Shown piece after piece: positions 9,776 through 18,999 of a stretch of DNA of 22,157 bases. The DNA comes from Priapulus caudatus (Eukaryota; Priapulida; Priapulimorpha; Priapulimorphida; Priapulidae), in the NCBI RefSeq assembly GCF_000485595.1, contig NW_014577494.1, forward strand, positions 1-22,157, given 5' to 3'. The notes under the pieces are model-generated. The model was not told where the DNA came from. It searched no databases and worked only from the letters and a program-made list of their open reading frames with translations. Position numbers and translations under genes: made by a program. Positions within the stretch are counted from its first letter, which is position 1; each line of letters starts with the position of its first letter.

Positions 9776-9801
9776 GTCTCTCTCTCGCTCTCTCTCTCTC
9801 A
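9776..9801. repeat. CT microsatellite
   Basis: A short (tc)n tract with one g interruption. Confidence 0.85.
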
Positions 9802-10794
9802 CTATCCTTAGCGGTTGCTCCCGCGGTGACCAGGCTGACGTATTGAGCATGCCTGTACATTATTTCTAAACGCGCACGTCGTCGAATTTCCTACAATGCA
9901 TTTGTATCGCACTTTGAAATGCACTCACTCGTCGATTCGGAGCATTCGCCCGTCGCGCGTGATTTGTTTCCTGCAAACAACCACCTTATCGCCAGAAATT
10001 CCATCGAACCCCATGTGTGCACGTCAAGAAACACCGTGAACTGCCCTTTGGTCCGTTCTCTCAACTCGCTACCCGTGCACTATACACTTCAGAATAGCAC
10101 GATGACGCCATCTAGTGGCTAACTCTTTGCTATCTACCATGTCACCTAATCACTTCTGGCGTGTTTTTTTTTTTACACAAAAGTGCACGTTGTACATCAA
10201 TGTACAGGCTTTCAGTCAACTGTTTGATACGCAAAAAACACCGTTTCATTTCGAAGAAATGGTCAACTATAGCTTTACATAACAGTGTTCAAACAGCCAT
10301 TTAGCAATGAGCAAACAATGTAAAAAACAAACCTATGTTTAGAAGCAGTACAAATTGTCATAGTAAGACTTCCGACTAGTTGAAATGTAAGGCTGCGACT
10401 TAACCCATCATAACAAGCTATTTTGCAGCTACTAAATGATGAGAAATGAGTAAACATATATCTCAGTTTTAAGAATGTAATGGCACACAAACCAGTACAG
10501 TAAATGCACAGTATTATTATAGAAACTAGCACAACTGCACTGCTCTCGTTAATGCTCCCTCGGCAATGAAAACCTAACAACTAACAACCCTTACAAATAC
10601 TGGCGGCCCCCGAATAAATGCTAATAGTGGCGCCACCTGAACACAATTAACGTTACCAGAGGCGATGGAAGTATGGTGGATGAACAGTGGCAGAAGTAGA
10701 GGCCTTGGTTTGGCGGGTGATGCGTATACTGCACTACAGGGTGCCTTATACCACACCAGGGCTTCACAGTTACAATTGATGTAGGCGAAGGGCC
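9802..10794. other. non-coding; isolated CTCF-like site
   Basis: No gene is supported. Short minus-strand frames at 10275-10580 and 10574-11009 have hydrophobic composition, but the second belongs to the satellite that follows and the first has no family features. The notable element is the CTCF-like site listed separately. Confidence 0.4.
10107..10118 (-). promoter_or_regulatory. CTCF-like core motif
   Basis: The plus strand reads gccatctagtgg, an exact fit to GCCMYCTRSTGG, the reverse complement of the bilaterian CTCF core CCASYAGRKGGC. Binding is inferred from the motif only. Confidence 0.45.
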
Positions 10795-11420
10795 CGAAGA
10801 GAAAATAAAACTGACCATGAGGAAACGGAACCAATAGAGAGGACACGAAACAAATGGAGGAAACAAACCTGATTGAGAAGAAACAAAACCAACCAAATGA
10901 AATGAAACCAATTGAGTGCAGATGGAACAAATGGGGAAAACAAAACTAATGGAGAGGCAATAACACCAATGGAGAGAAATGGAACCACTGGCGGAGAAAC
11001 GTAACACATACGGAGGAAACGAAACTTAAGGATTCGTAACAGAACTATGACAGAGGAAACAAAACGAACAAAGAAAGTGAAACCAATTTCGTAGTTAGAA
11101 AAACCAGCGGGAGAAGGAAACCCGATGAAGAGAAAATGAAATCAATGGAGAAGTAAAAAACCAACAGAAAGAGAATCAGACAAATGGAGATGAAATTAAA
11201 GTAACAGAAACGAAAAGAAACTGAACAGTGAGGAAATAGATGAGAAACTAGCAAAGTGAAAACGAAACTAATAGAGAATCACCCCACAGGAAGGAAATTA
11301 AACCAAAAGAACGGTATAAAAACTAACAGAAAAAAGGAAGCAACAGAGGAACTGAAGCTAAGAGAATGGATACGAAACCAACAAGTACACATGAAGGAGA
11401 GATACAGACGTGAATATCAA
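10795..11420. repeat. degenerate 19-20-bp purine-rich satellite
   Basis: Roughly 30 diverged copies of a unit near aatggagaggaaacaaaacc with period 19-21. Purines and adenines dominate the plus strand; the minus strand therefore yields Phe/Ser/Leu/Val-rich pseudo-proteins that should not be annotated as genes. Confidence 0.8.
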
Positions 11421-11910
11421 TTTCAATACGGAGCCTTTGTATTAATGGAAATAAATTATGGTTATTAATAAGCAAACAGCCAAACTTTCAAGAGGCATAC
11501 AACAAGGGCCGGGTAGAGAACGGTTATATGCGCAATGGAGTAAAAAAATACAGCGAAGGAGGTATCTAAGAAAGAGAGGGCATGGTAAGTGAAGTAGCAA
11601 AAAGATAGCATGCCAGGAAATACGCAAAGAAAGAGGGTTTAGTTGGAGGACCAAAATGCGGGAGAAAGGAGGCTACTACTACTAGAAGGACAAAAAGCAC
11701 AAGGAGACAAGTGGCAAGGAGCAAGTGAGGTAAGATACACTGTAATCGCGATATGTGAGAGCAACAACCAGTACTATGATAGGAGCAAAGTCACTCTAGA
11801 TCACACCCCATGCCAAGCGTTTGCAGCCTAGCCATGCATGGGTAACGATGAGTAGCAACCAAACTGATTCACTGGAGTAAGCCCAGAGAAAAGTGAGCAA
11901 AACTGGAATT
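11421..11910. other. purine-biased non-coding stretch
   Basis: The A/G bias of the satellite continues without clear periodicity to about 11740, then fades. No supported gene. Confidence 0.4.
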
Positions 11911-12030
11911 GCGTGCACGTGCGTGCGTGCGGTGTATGCACATGCATGCGTGCGGTGTGTGTGCGGTGTGTGTGCGTGCATGCGTGCGGTGTGTGTGCGG
12001 TGTATGTGCGTGAATGTGTGTAAGCGTGTA
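11911..12030. repeat. GT/GTGC-rich simple repeat
   Basis: Alternating purine-pyrimidine blocks built from gtgcgtgc, ggtgtgtgtg and catgcatgc. The two 30-base modules at about 11943-12000 resemble each other. Such tracts are prone to Z-DNA formation and length change. Confidence 0.85.
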
Positions 12031-12586
12031 GAGTATCATATTGTTGCATTCCTAGAAATACTATCCTTGCAAACAATAGAGCCATTTTGCACTGTAAATA
12101 CCTTAGGCATCGGAATCACGGACATTATTAGATGATACGGATAAAATGTTTTAAATCATATTAGATATCATTAGCAATCATATATGTCCTGAATGCATGA
12201 GCAGCCATATATATCCTATCAGAGACTACGAACAACCAAGAGATTATATAAGGATACTTTAGAAAGGTTTCGCTCATTCGCTTATTAATTCCTATAGTTC
12301 CTGGTATCACTGCCAAATTTAACGAATGAATCCGTCCTAGTGCATTTTCTGCTCCGAAACAAAATCTGACTTATAACAAATAAAACAAACAATGTTGTGC
12401 ATAGTCAGTGCCACTTTGATGCCGCATTGGTAGTCGTATCTAATTTTCTCGCATAATTATACCAAGTGCAACCGACTTGTGGACAGTGCTTAAATGAATA
12501 GTTTCCGACCGTCCCATTTCACTCGAGTTGAAATTCAAATAAAATTCTAAACACCGACATCTTCTTTTTTCGCAATAAAGCATGTT
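12031..12586. other. non-coding AT-rich stretch
   Basis: No repeat, gene or RNA structure that I can support. Confidence 0.4.
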
Positions 12587-13121
12587 CAGGGTTCAACATT
12601 AACTTTTTATTTCACTAGATCATCAGGCTAGTAACTGAGGAAAACCACTAGCCCTGACCTAACTTTCACTAGCCCAGACCTAACTTTCACTAGCCCAGAC
12701 CCAGACCATTGTTATGGAAAACTTTATTTAGATAAGAGTGTGTCATCGTATGAATTCATAGATGCTGTTTCCCGCGCTTTGAATCGCGCGTGGGCCGAGT
12801 TCACGTGCAGCATTCGTATTCTACCACGGGCATACACGAGCGCACGGTTTATCGATCGTCTACTGCGGCTGGCAGCAAGCCACGTTATTGTTTTTGCCGA
12901 AGGGTAGACTGCTATCCAGCCTCATGCTCTGCTAGATAATGTACACGCTCTGCGACAAACAGTGCGGCCGCGAACCAGTCTAGCCAGAGGTGACCTTTCA
13001 GTGCAATATATATGACCAATTCTAACACGACCAGTCGGGCTACTAGCACTCTGGTTGTATGCGACCGAACCAAACATTTACCCGACTAGGTCGATCGGAC
13101 GTGGGTTAGTGTCGAACCCTG
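12587..13121. mobile_element. hAT-like MITE (5-bp target duplication)
   Basis: The ends are inverted repeats: cagggttcaacattaac on the left and, reverse-complemented, cagggttcgacactaac on the right (15 of 17 identical). atgtt flanks both sides (12582-12586 and 13122-13126), giving a 5-bp target duplication. The 535-bp body has no transposase, so it would have depended on one in trans. CAGGG termini with 5-bp duplications match hAT5-type families in established classifications. Confidence 0.8.
12648..12710. repeat. 21-bp tandem repeat inside the MITE
   Basis: Two and a half to three copies of ctagcccagacctaactttca. Subterminal tandem repeats are common in hAT-derived MITEs. Confidence 0.85.
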
Positions 13122-13536
13122 ATGTTGAACAATAAGTATTAGCAACTGCGATAAAACAAGTCTTCTACGTTTCTTTGTGTGTGCTATGAACAATAGCCTT
13201 TCATAGGATTCAAATGATTGAATAATGAAAACACAGTTTGACTACACATGTACATGTGCTAACATGTAGGCTGAAATGCTGGCTAATAGATTTTGCATAC
13301 ATAATCAATGATGGAAGGCAATCATAATAAATAAAATAATACGCATTATCAATGCATACATGGAAAGCTCAACATCTCATACATTCGAATATCACAGGGT
13401 AGGCAAAAAAAAGGTATCATGATGGAAAACAGGAATTAAAGATTTCTCAAGATGTCGTGGGACCTCTCTTATCATTATTCTATCCTGAAACATAGTACTA
13501 TAAAAGGACAACCCTTGTGTGGCACTTTCATACAGT

Positions 13537-13548
13537 GACACCTGGTGG
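13537..13548 (-). promoter_or_regulatory. CTCF-like motif, one mismatch
   Basis: gacacctggtgg differs from GCCMYCTRSTGG only at the second base. It lies 48 bases from, and in the same orientation as, the exact match at 13585. Confidence 0.3.
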
Positions 13549-13584
13549 CCAGTTCTGTCATGGAAATGACTGCTAGACAACAGT

Positions 13585-13596
13585 GCCACCTACTGG
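13585..13596 (-). promoter_or_regulatory. CTCF-like core motif
   Basis: gccacctactgg fits GCCMYCTRSTGG exactly. Confidence 0.45.
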
Positions 13597-13849
13597 GGAT
13601 CCATTAGGCGTCAGTGAGGCAGCAGTGGCATGCTGTGTCAATGGCAGAGACTGCTGTGATACTCCCTGTTAAGAAAGAAGCAAGCAATATGTTAAAGAAG
13701 GTATGAGCATCCAATGTCATTATAAAGTTGTGCTAGAAACGCACTGGAATTTCACTGCATTTTACATAGTGCGATGGCAGAACACACAAGGGATACCTAT
13801 TAGTATTACATGTTTTAATAAATAAACTATGCTAGGTTATATATATTAA

Positions 13850-14610
13850 CCTGTAATAGAAATTATGCAAGGTTGACACATACTTAACAGTGGTTTACCC
13901 AGGAATTTCACGCATGCGTAGGAGGGGGTTGTACCTGAAGTCGATTACATAAGTCATAATTGGCCCCAATACACAGGTAAGATCACTCAGTTCCAAAACA
14001 TATACATCAAGCTGCGGTAACAATGTATGACCTTTGCGATTGTCAAAAATAAACACAGCTAGAAGTTAAGCCATATTGATTAGGTAATTGAGGCATATCG
14101 GAGGATTTACGGCATGTCACAAGTTAGCTTCAGCTTTGAAAGCACATCAGTGTTTCCCCTGCATTGACATGAGCAAAGTGGGCCGCCTCGCTCAGATTCT
14201 CAGCCGCCACACAGAAATTTTATCCAAAACACCGCCTCGCTGACGAAAATCACTGTTCTTCCATAGAACAGTGCTTATAATGCACCAAAATAGCTTAGAA
14301 CGCACCAAATTGCACCATTTTTGTAAAGAAAAGATCGGGGGCCATACCCCCCCCCCCCGAACCTTTAGCTGGGCGAGCACCTGCGCTGCTCGCTTTGCTA
14401 GGACCTCGAAATGCGCAAACACACAACAAAAATTTACCACCTCACAGACCTTTTTGGTCCGGGGAAACACAGCAGATCGGACCCGACAATGCGTACACGT
14501 AAGGCTTGTCGAGAACCCTGCTATATCGCTGAAGGCCCATTTTCCATGTCACCACGACAGCATGCCATGCTGGGTGATGTTACCCACAATGAATAAGCAA
14601 CCATTACGCC
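13850..14610. repeat. left arm of an old inverted duplication (split by a MITE)
   Basis: Read on the minus strand, this aligns with the plus strand of 15835-16290. Anchors: ttgacaatc at 14046-14038 and 16058-16066, cagcttgat at 14014-14006 and 16093-16101, tattgggg at 13971-13964 and 16140-16147. Coordinate sums stay near 30105, so the alignment is nearly colinear. Homology resumes beyond the hAT-like MITE at 14148-14470, which therefore landed inside this arm. Boundaries are approximate and identity is modest. Confidence 0.65.
14148..14470. mobile_element. hAT-like MITE
   Basis: The left end is cagtgtttcccc and the right end ggggaaacac, an inverted pair of the hAT CAGTGTTTCCC type. The flanks agcacatc (14141-14148) and agcagatc (14471-14478) agree at 7 of 8 positions, which fits an 8-bp hAT target duplication with one later change. 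Inside are a c13 tract (14347-14359 region) and no transposase. Confidence 0.65.
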
Positions 14611-14989
14611 TCAGAACTTTTCCAAGGGTCTCTGCCCGATCTAGCCCCCTCAAAACCATTCCCCCCCCCCAATAACCTCAATGCTAAGCCGTATTCATTC
14701 AATGACTCATGCTGGGCCTGCCAATATGTGGGGTTTTCTCTCCGCGACACAAGTATCATTAATACCAGTACAATCTTGAGCGGATACATGGGAAGCTGGT
14801 ATCACTATCAGCATCTATTGATTTATATAAAGAGGACCAGCAAGAGAGACAATGACACTGCTACATGTCTACTGATAATGCAGGTTGTGACTGGTAAGTC
14901 TAAAAAAGCTGGTATCTGCTATAGACAGCACCCTTCATACTGTGCCATATATATACAGTGCATTACAGTGTTCTCATTAGGAACCGGCC

Positions 14990-15029
14990 ACCGGCCGAAT
15001 TGACCGTCTACTCTGCTGTTTCGGCCGGT
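14990..15029. other. perfect 10-bp-stem hairpin
   Basis: accggccgaa (14990-14999) and ttcggccggt (15020-15029) are exact reverse complements around a 20-base loop, GC-rich within AT-rich surroundings. The function is unknown; it may be a tiny transposon-derived palindrome. Confidence 0.6.
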
Positions 15030-15372
15030 TACAATTGGCTCGAGTATATTTAAAAAAAAATATATATATATTTATTTGCATTTAGTTTGCTCTAATTATT
15101 CTCCAAAGTGAATGTGTTTTATGAGCTACTACTAATAAATCAGTTGAGTATATTTGTATGCATGTTATGTGCACAAGAAGCATTGTTTTATTTTTGAGTA
15201 ATGCTATTTACGTACTTGTCTAACTCTTATAATTACTAAATCGTCATAATTTGAAAACTTTTGGTCAACTCTGAATGTACCAGGAGAAACCAAATTGGAA
15301 AAAAGGACCATACTGTAATCCAAATGTGTCTGTTTACTGCAGCTCAGAGCATCTAGGTTTTAAACAAAAAAA

Positions 15373-15399
15373 TTGGGGGGGGAACCCTCCCCCCCCCCC
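15373..15399. repeat. G-run / C-run palindrome
   Basis: About nine g, then aaccct, then about ten c form a self-complementary block. A similar G8..C6 block sits at 842-873 in the MITE. It may derive from MITE ends. Confidence 0.5.
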
Positions 15400-15834
15400 G
15401 TGCACACCGCCACAGCCTGTTGCAAAAGCATTTCGGCCTGTTACTATAAAAGATAATGAAAACCCACCATTATCGTAGCCCACCATGTAGGGTGATAAAA
15501 GACGTGAGGGATCACGCACTGCCATATAAAGCAATAAAAGATAGAGAAATGAAAACCCATTAAGCTCCAATAATAGATAAATTGTGTACATGGTGTCAAA
15601 CGAACATTATACAGGTTGTTTAACTTGCAAACCTTTTTCCAATTTCTGACTAACCACACCTGCATAACTTTTTCTATAAAACTGCCACTTTTACAGAGAA
15701 GCATACACAAATACAATGTTTAAGCCAGGGGGAACTACCTTACCACGTATTTTCGCTTCGCTGTTTACCCTAATGTGAACGCCCATAAATTACCGAATAT
15801 GTGTAAGGGGAGACAAACACCCTGTCTCATTCTT

Positions 15835-16290
15835 CCTTTGCTCTGCCGCTGGACCTTGCCCACAAAAACACACGACCTGACATGTCACATGAGTGGCCGT
15901 GGCAATGGAGGAGCAGGGAGGAAGTAGAAACAGTATACACATGATTCTCCCTAGGCCTAGGTCCAACATGACGTCAAAGCGGAGGCTAACTTGCAAACTC
16001 CTCCAACATGCCCTTATTAACTAATCGACATGCCTTAATTTTCAGCTCTGCTTGCATTTGACAATCTTCACAAAGTCATACCGTACTTTCAACAGCTTGA
16101 TATAAATAATCTCTGAAGTGATCGCGTTTACCTGCATTGTATTGGGGCTCCTTATAAATGACACAAGTTATGACCCCAATTGGTACAACTGCCTCTCACA
16201 CCCTCCTCCATCCATCCACAAATGCATTCTGAAATTTCTGAGGAGCACCCTGATACTGGTGTGACAAATCAGGGCCAGCAGATTACAAAC
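15835..16290. repeat. right arm of the old inverted duplication
   Basis: The partner of 13850-14610 in inverted orientation; see the anchors there. Shared words also include cctcc..atgcc, atta.ctaatc, ggtacaac and gaaatt.ctg.g in the same order. Confidence 0.65.
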
Positions 16291-16424
16291 TCTTCATGCT
16301 GCCGGGTCTCACAAACAGTAGCACATGAGGTGAGTGTCTTCCACTGTGGCAGTGAAGGAGTAGGTGAGAGTTAGTAACAGTATAGGGCGTATGGACAACA
16401 ACAGGAGGGCAGAAGGTGAGAGGG

Positions 16425-16479
16425 GTCAATAACTCACCGCACTGAGCTACGTTGCAGCCACAGCAACACACAGCTCTCN
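16425..16479 (-). repeat. diverged fourth copy of the WDR20 donor segment
   Basis: The minus strand contains gtgttgctgtgg followed some 20 bases later by cg and gtgagtta, matching the WDR20 exon end and donor. It is not in register with the 139-bp copies and lacks a nearby acceptor. It ends at the single ambiguous base n (16479). Confidence 0.5.
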
Positions 16480-16494
16480 TATCAACTAACTCAC

Positions 16495-16556
16495 CGTGCT
16501 GCTGGGTCGCGCCCACAGCTATACGAAGCCCTCCTAGGAAGCCCTCTTATCATGGC
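16495..16556 (-). other. potential mini-exon, distal copy (62 nt)
   Basis: Identical in sequence to 16634-16695, with the same acceptor (tctctccctcag) and donor (gtgagt). If spliced after the proximal mini-exon, its second full codon becomes tga, so using both copies would end the protein here. Confidence 0.35.
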
Positions 16557-16633
16557 CTGAGGGAGAGAAGTCACACTATTGGAGGTGAATTGACATAGGG
16601 GAGGAAGAGGGAGGGTACTATCAACTAACTCAC

Positions 16634-16695
16634 CGTGCTGCTGGGTCGCGCCCACAGCTATACGAAGCCCTCCTAGGAAGCCCTCTTATCATGGC
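16634..16695 (-). other. potential mini-exon, proximal copy (62 nt)
   Basis: Bounded by a polypyrimidine tract and acceptor (cttctctccctcag, AG at 16697-16696) and a strong gtgagt donor. The intron from the main exon would be 77 bases. Spliced in phase 0 it is open throughout, but 62 is not a multiple of 3, so inclusion shifts the downstream frame. The 62 bases resemble the last 60 bases of the main exon, whose native frame is closed here by tag. Whether it is used is unknown. Confidence 0.35.
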
Positions 16696-16766
16696 CTGAG
16701 GGAGAGAAGTCACACTATTGGAGGTGAATTGACATAGGGGAGGAAGAGGGAGAGTACTAACAACTA

Positions 16767-16772
16767 ACTCAC
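16767..16772 (-). other. WDR20 splice donor (with in-frame stop behind it)
   Basis: The minus strand reads acg|gtgagttag. The donor is a close match to consensus. If the intron is retained, translation ends two codons later at tag (16766-16764). Confidence 0.8.
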
Positions 16773-18035
16773 CGTGCTGCTGGGTCGCGCCCACAGCAAC
16801 ACGAAGCCCTCCTGGCAGCCCGTGACGATGCAGTCCTCGCGGAAGGCGAGCGCGGTCAGCCGCTCGTGCACGATCTTCTTGCAGACGAGCGGCTCAAGCG
16901 CGGGCACGTCCTCGAGGCGCGGGCAGACGCCCGTGCCGTACGCGCGGTAGCACTCCTCGAGCGACTTTGTGCTCGAGCTCACCGAATTCGTCTTGTTCGT
17001 GTTCTTGTGCGTCAGGCTGAAGTGCCGCTTGTGATCCTTGTCGCGCTTGTCGCCGAGCGTCAGCGATGCAAACTTGTGCGTGATGCTCGTCGACACCGTC
17101 GCCGTGCCATCAGCAGGCCCCGCCGCGCAGTTCGGCGTGCTGTTGCCGACGGCGACGCTGTTGCACTTCGTCGTCGCCGGCGCGGCCGCCGTCGGCTGGT
17201 AGATGGCGCTCGCGCGGGTGGCGCGCGGCTGCGGCTGCCGTATCACGTCCTCGGTGAGGTCCCATAGGCAGAGGTGCGTGTCGTGGCCAACCGAGCCGAA
17301 CCGGTAGGAGATGATGCGGTTCGCGAGCCCGCGCAGCGTCTGGCTGTCCGTCGAATTGCGATTCGAGATGGGCGACGCGTTCGCGAGCCGCGTCGCCGCC
17401 GACCCTGCCGCCGCCGCCGACCCTGCGCAGTTCATGTCGTTGCCGCAGCGGGTCATCGTCGTCGCCGCGGAGACATCCTCGTCACTGTTCTCGCCACGAT
17501 CACAGTTGTTGACGGTCGACGTGAACTCGTCGAAGGCGACGACGCTCACCCACGAGCGGTGGCCGTGTCCGCGCGCGACGACGCGCCGCTCCGACGACGA
17601 CCACACCGTCACGAGGTCGTCCTCGCCGCCGACGACGACGAACTTGCCGTCGGGCGACCACGCGACGCAGAGCAAGCCGCCAAAGTAGCTGCGCATGCCG
17701 CCGACGTGGTCCATCGTGTCGTAGTTGAAGACGCGCAGGTAGCCGTCCTGTGAGACGGTCGCGAGGTACTTGCTGCACGGCGAGAACGCAAACTCCTGGA
17801 TGACGCCCTCGCCGACGACCCACCGGTAGAGCGGGTTGCGCGTCGTCTTCGTCTTGCACGTGTAGATGGCGAAGCCCTCGCCCTGCTTGAACAGCTGGTA
17901 GTGCGGCATCGTCGTGCCGCACGGAAGCTCCTCATTGTACACGTACATCTGGCCGCTGCTGTGCGACACGAGGAACTGGTTCGGAGAGCCGGGAATCCAC
18001 TTGAGGCAGGTCACCTTCGACTTGTCTATCAACCT
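16773..18035 (-). CDS. wdr20: WDR20 orthologue, large internal exon (421 codons)
   Basis: The exon encodes most of the WD40 propeller of WDR20, the cofactor that with UAF1/WDR48 activates the deubiquitinases USP12 and USP46. Recognisable family stretches include residues 1-20 (start RLIDKSKVTCLKW), 86-108 (FAFSPCSKYLATVSQDG), 116-146 (SYFGGLLCVAWSPDGKF and GGEDDLVTVW), 155-168 (RGHGHRSWVSVVAF), 226-262 (NRNSTDS, YRFGSVGHDTHLCLWD) and 385-416 (CKKI.HERLT to FVLLWARP). Blades are interrupted by a low-complexity Ala/Asn/Ser insertion (171-225) and a linker (263-370), as in the family. The acceptor ttttccag precedes 18035 and the donor gtgagt follows 16773; both ends are phase 0. The exon lacks the N-terminal about 170 residues, whose exons lie beyond the right edge, and the final C-terminal residues. 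It is much GC-richer than its introns. Reading through the donor gives Val-Ser-stop. Confidence 0.95.
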
Positions 18036-18050
18036 CTGGAAAACGAGCGA
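18036..18050 (-). other. WDR20 splice acceptor
   Basis: The minus strand reads gctcgttttccag immediately before the conserved Arg-Leu-Ile-Asp codons. The polypyrimidine tract is short, but the junction agrees with the point where homology to WDR20 begins. Confidence 0.8.
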
Positions 18051-18739
18051 GACGCACACGATTACGCATTGCACGAGCGAGTCGGTAAGACAGTCCCGTA
18101 TTCAGAGGAGGAGAATTAGTGATGCTTGTGTTTGCAATATGCAGTAGGCTCAGTTATCCGATATTCAGTTATCTGACATTCTGTATTATCTGACATAGCC
18201 AATCCCTGTATATATGCGTACTGTACAGTGTTGTGCTGCACGTGAACGTATACAATTTGGCCTAATCCCATGCTGCATGGCCTGGCATCACATACTACCA
18301 TTGTGGTAGGTTCGTTTGCTTGCCTGCACTATGGATTTAGGTTTGTATTGTACATACTGTGAATGAGACTGCTCGAAGCAAGAGCCAAATCTAGGAAACA
18401 AACTTCAAAGAATTTTTTTTAACAATTACTAACAATGTATCCTATTACTTTAATTAAATACTGTAGAATAAACCAGACCTGTCTCACATTTATACGGCAA
18501 TTCAAGTTTTAAGTCTACGATTTGTTTCACCCCACCTCTGTTTTGCATTATCCTTTATTTTCAATTATCTGACCACCTATAAAGCCTGTTTAGGTCTGGT
18601 AATCGATTCAACTGCAACTTGTTTTTTAATTTTATTAGAGCGGCCGAAACCTGCTTCATGGACGGAAGTAGAACTATGACCAAGGCAAACTTTCTTGCCA
18701 TGTTCGTTTTCACGGGGCTAAAACTCACATATATATAAA
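18051..18739 (-). other. WDR20 upstream intron, unremarkable part
   Basis: AT-rich intron. I find no WDR20 N-terminal exon in this or the rest of the window to the right. Confidence 0.6.
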
Positions 18740-18999
18740 CAAGAGCGTATAAAGGAGAGCATACAACGGTGAAATGCTGAAACCATGTTGCAGTATTAGT
18801 CGAATTAATAAACTTTCCCCGTTTTATTTTGATGATTCTTTGCAGTATTATTGATCAGCTGTTCTACCTTGTTAAAATATAAAACAAACCGCATGTCCCT
18901 ACAATGCCCCTACGCTGAGATAATGAGCGGTGAAAATCTGGTATTTTCGCCTGAAAACCGACTCGAGATCACTGTTTACTGTGACTGTCTCTCGCTTTG
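18740..18999. repeat. left arm of a long inverted repeat
   Basis: 260 bases from caagagcgtataaaggagag to ctctcgctttg. They match the reverse complement of 19197-19458 with only scattered substitutions and a few indels. Confidence 0.95.

Larger units (their letters stand above)
13122..13849. other. non-coding stretch with two CTCF-like motifs
   Basis: No gene is supported. It contains the two motif matches listed separately. Confidence 0.4.
14611..15834. other. non-coding stretch between the inverted arms
   Basis: No supported gene. It holds c/g homopolymers (14661-14670, 15373-15399), an AT run (15049-15072) and the small hairpin at 14990-15029. Confidence 0.4.
16480..16812 (-). repeat. 139-bp tandem duplication of the WDR20 exon end and donor
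   Basis: tactaactcaccg-type starts recur at 16480, 16619 and 16758, a period of exactly 139. The first two units are almost identical (one visible difference, ggg versus gag, near their right ends), apart from a change where the third unit starts. The third unit matches only as far as about 16812, where it merges with the genuine WDR20 exon. The duplicated segment covers the last part of the exon, the gtgagt donor and about 75 bases of intron. Confidence 0.9.

Noticed and set aside
9960-10000. Possible last WDR20 exon: a minus frame with Lys-Val-Val
   Set aside because: No acceptor AG in front and no match to the rest of the conserved tail.
10275-10580. 101-codon minus frame with a hydrophobic stretch
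   Set aside because: No homology recognised, and the length is within chance expectation for this composition.
10574-11254. Hydrophobic minus-strand frames resembling membrane proteins
   Set aside because: They translate the degenerate 20-bp purine satellite; the periodicity explains the composition.
11796-12135. His/Thr- or Cys/Val-rich frames over the GT tract
   Set aside because: Simple-repeat translations.
15715-15785. Possible last WDR20 exon: a minus frame with Gly-Lys-Val-Val
   Set aside because: The nearest AGs are out of phase and the pyrimidine tract is poor; the residues after it do not match the family.
16866-17753. Long plus-strand frames (133 and 159 codons) opposite WDR20
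   Set aside because: Antisense shadows of a GC-rich exon: Arg/Ala/Val-rich with no family features, while the minus frame encodes clear WD40 repeats.
17500-17935. Minus-strand frames of 140 and 108 codons within WDR20
   Set aside because: Alternative frames of the same exon, Arg-rich low complexity.
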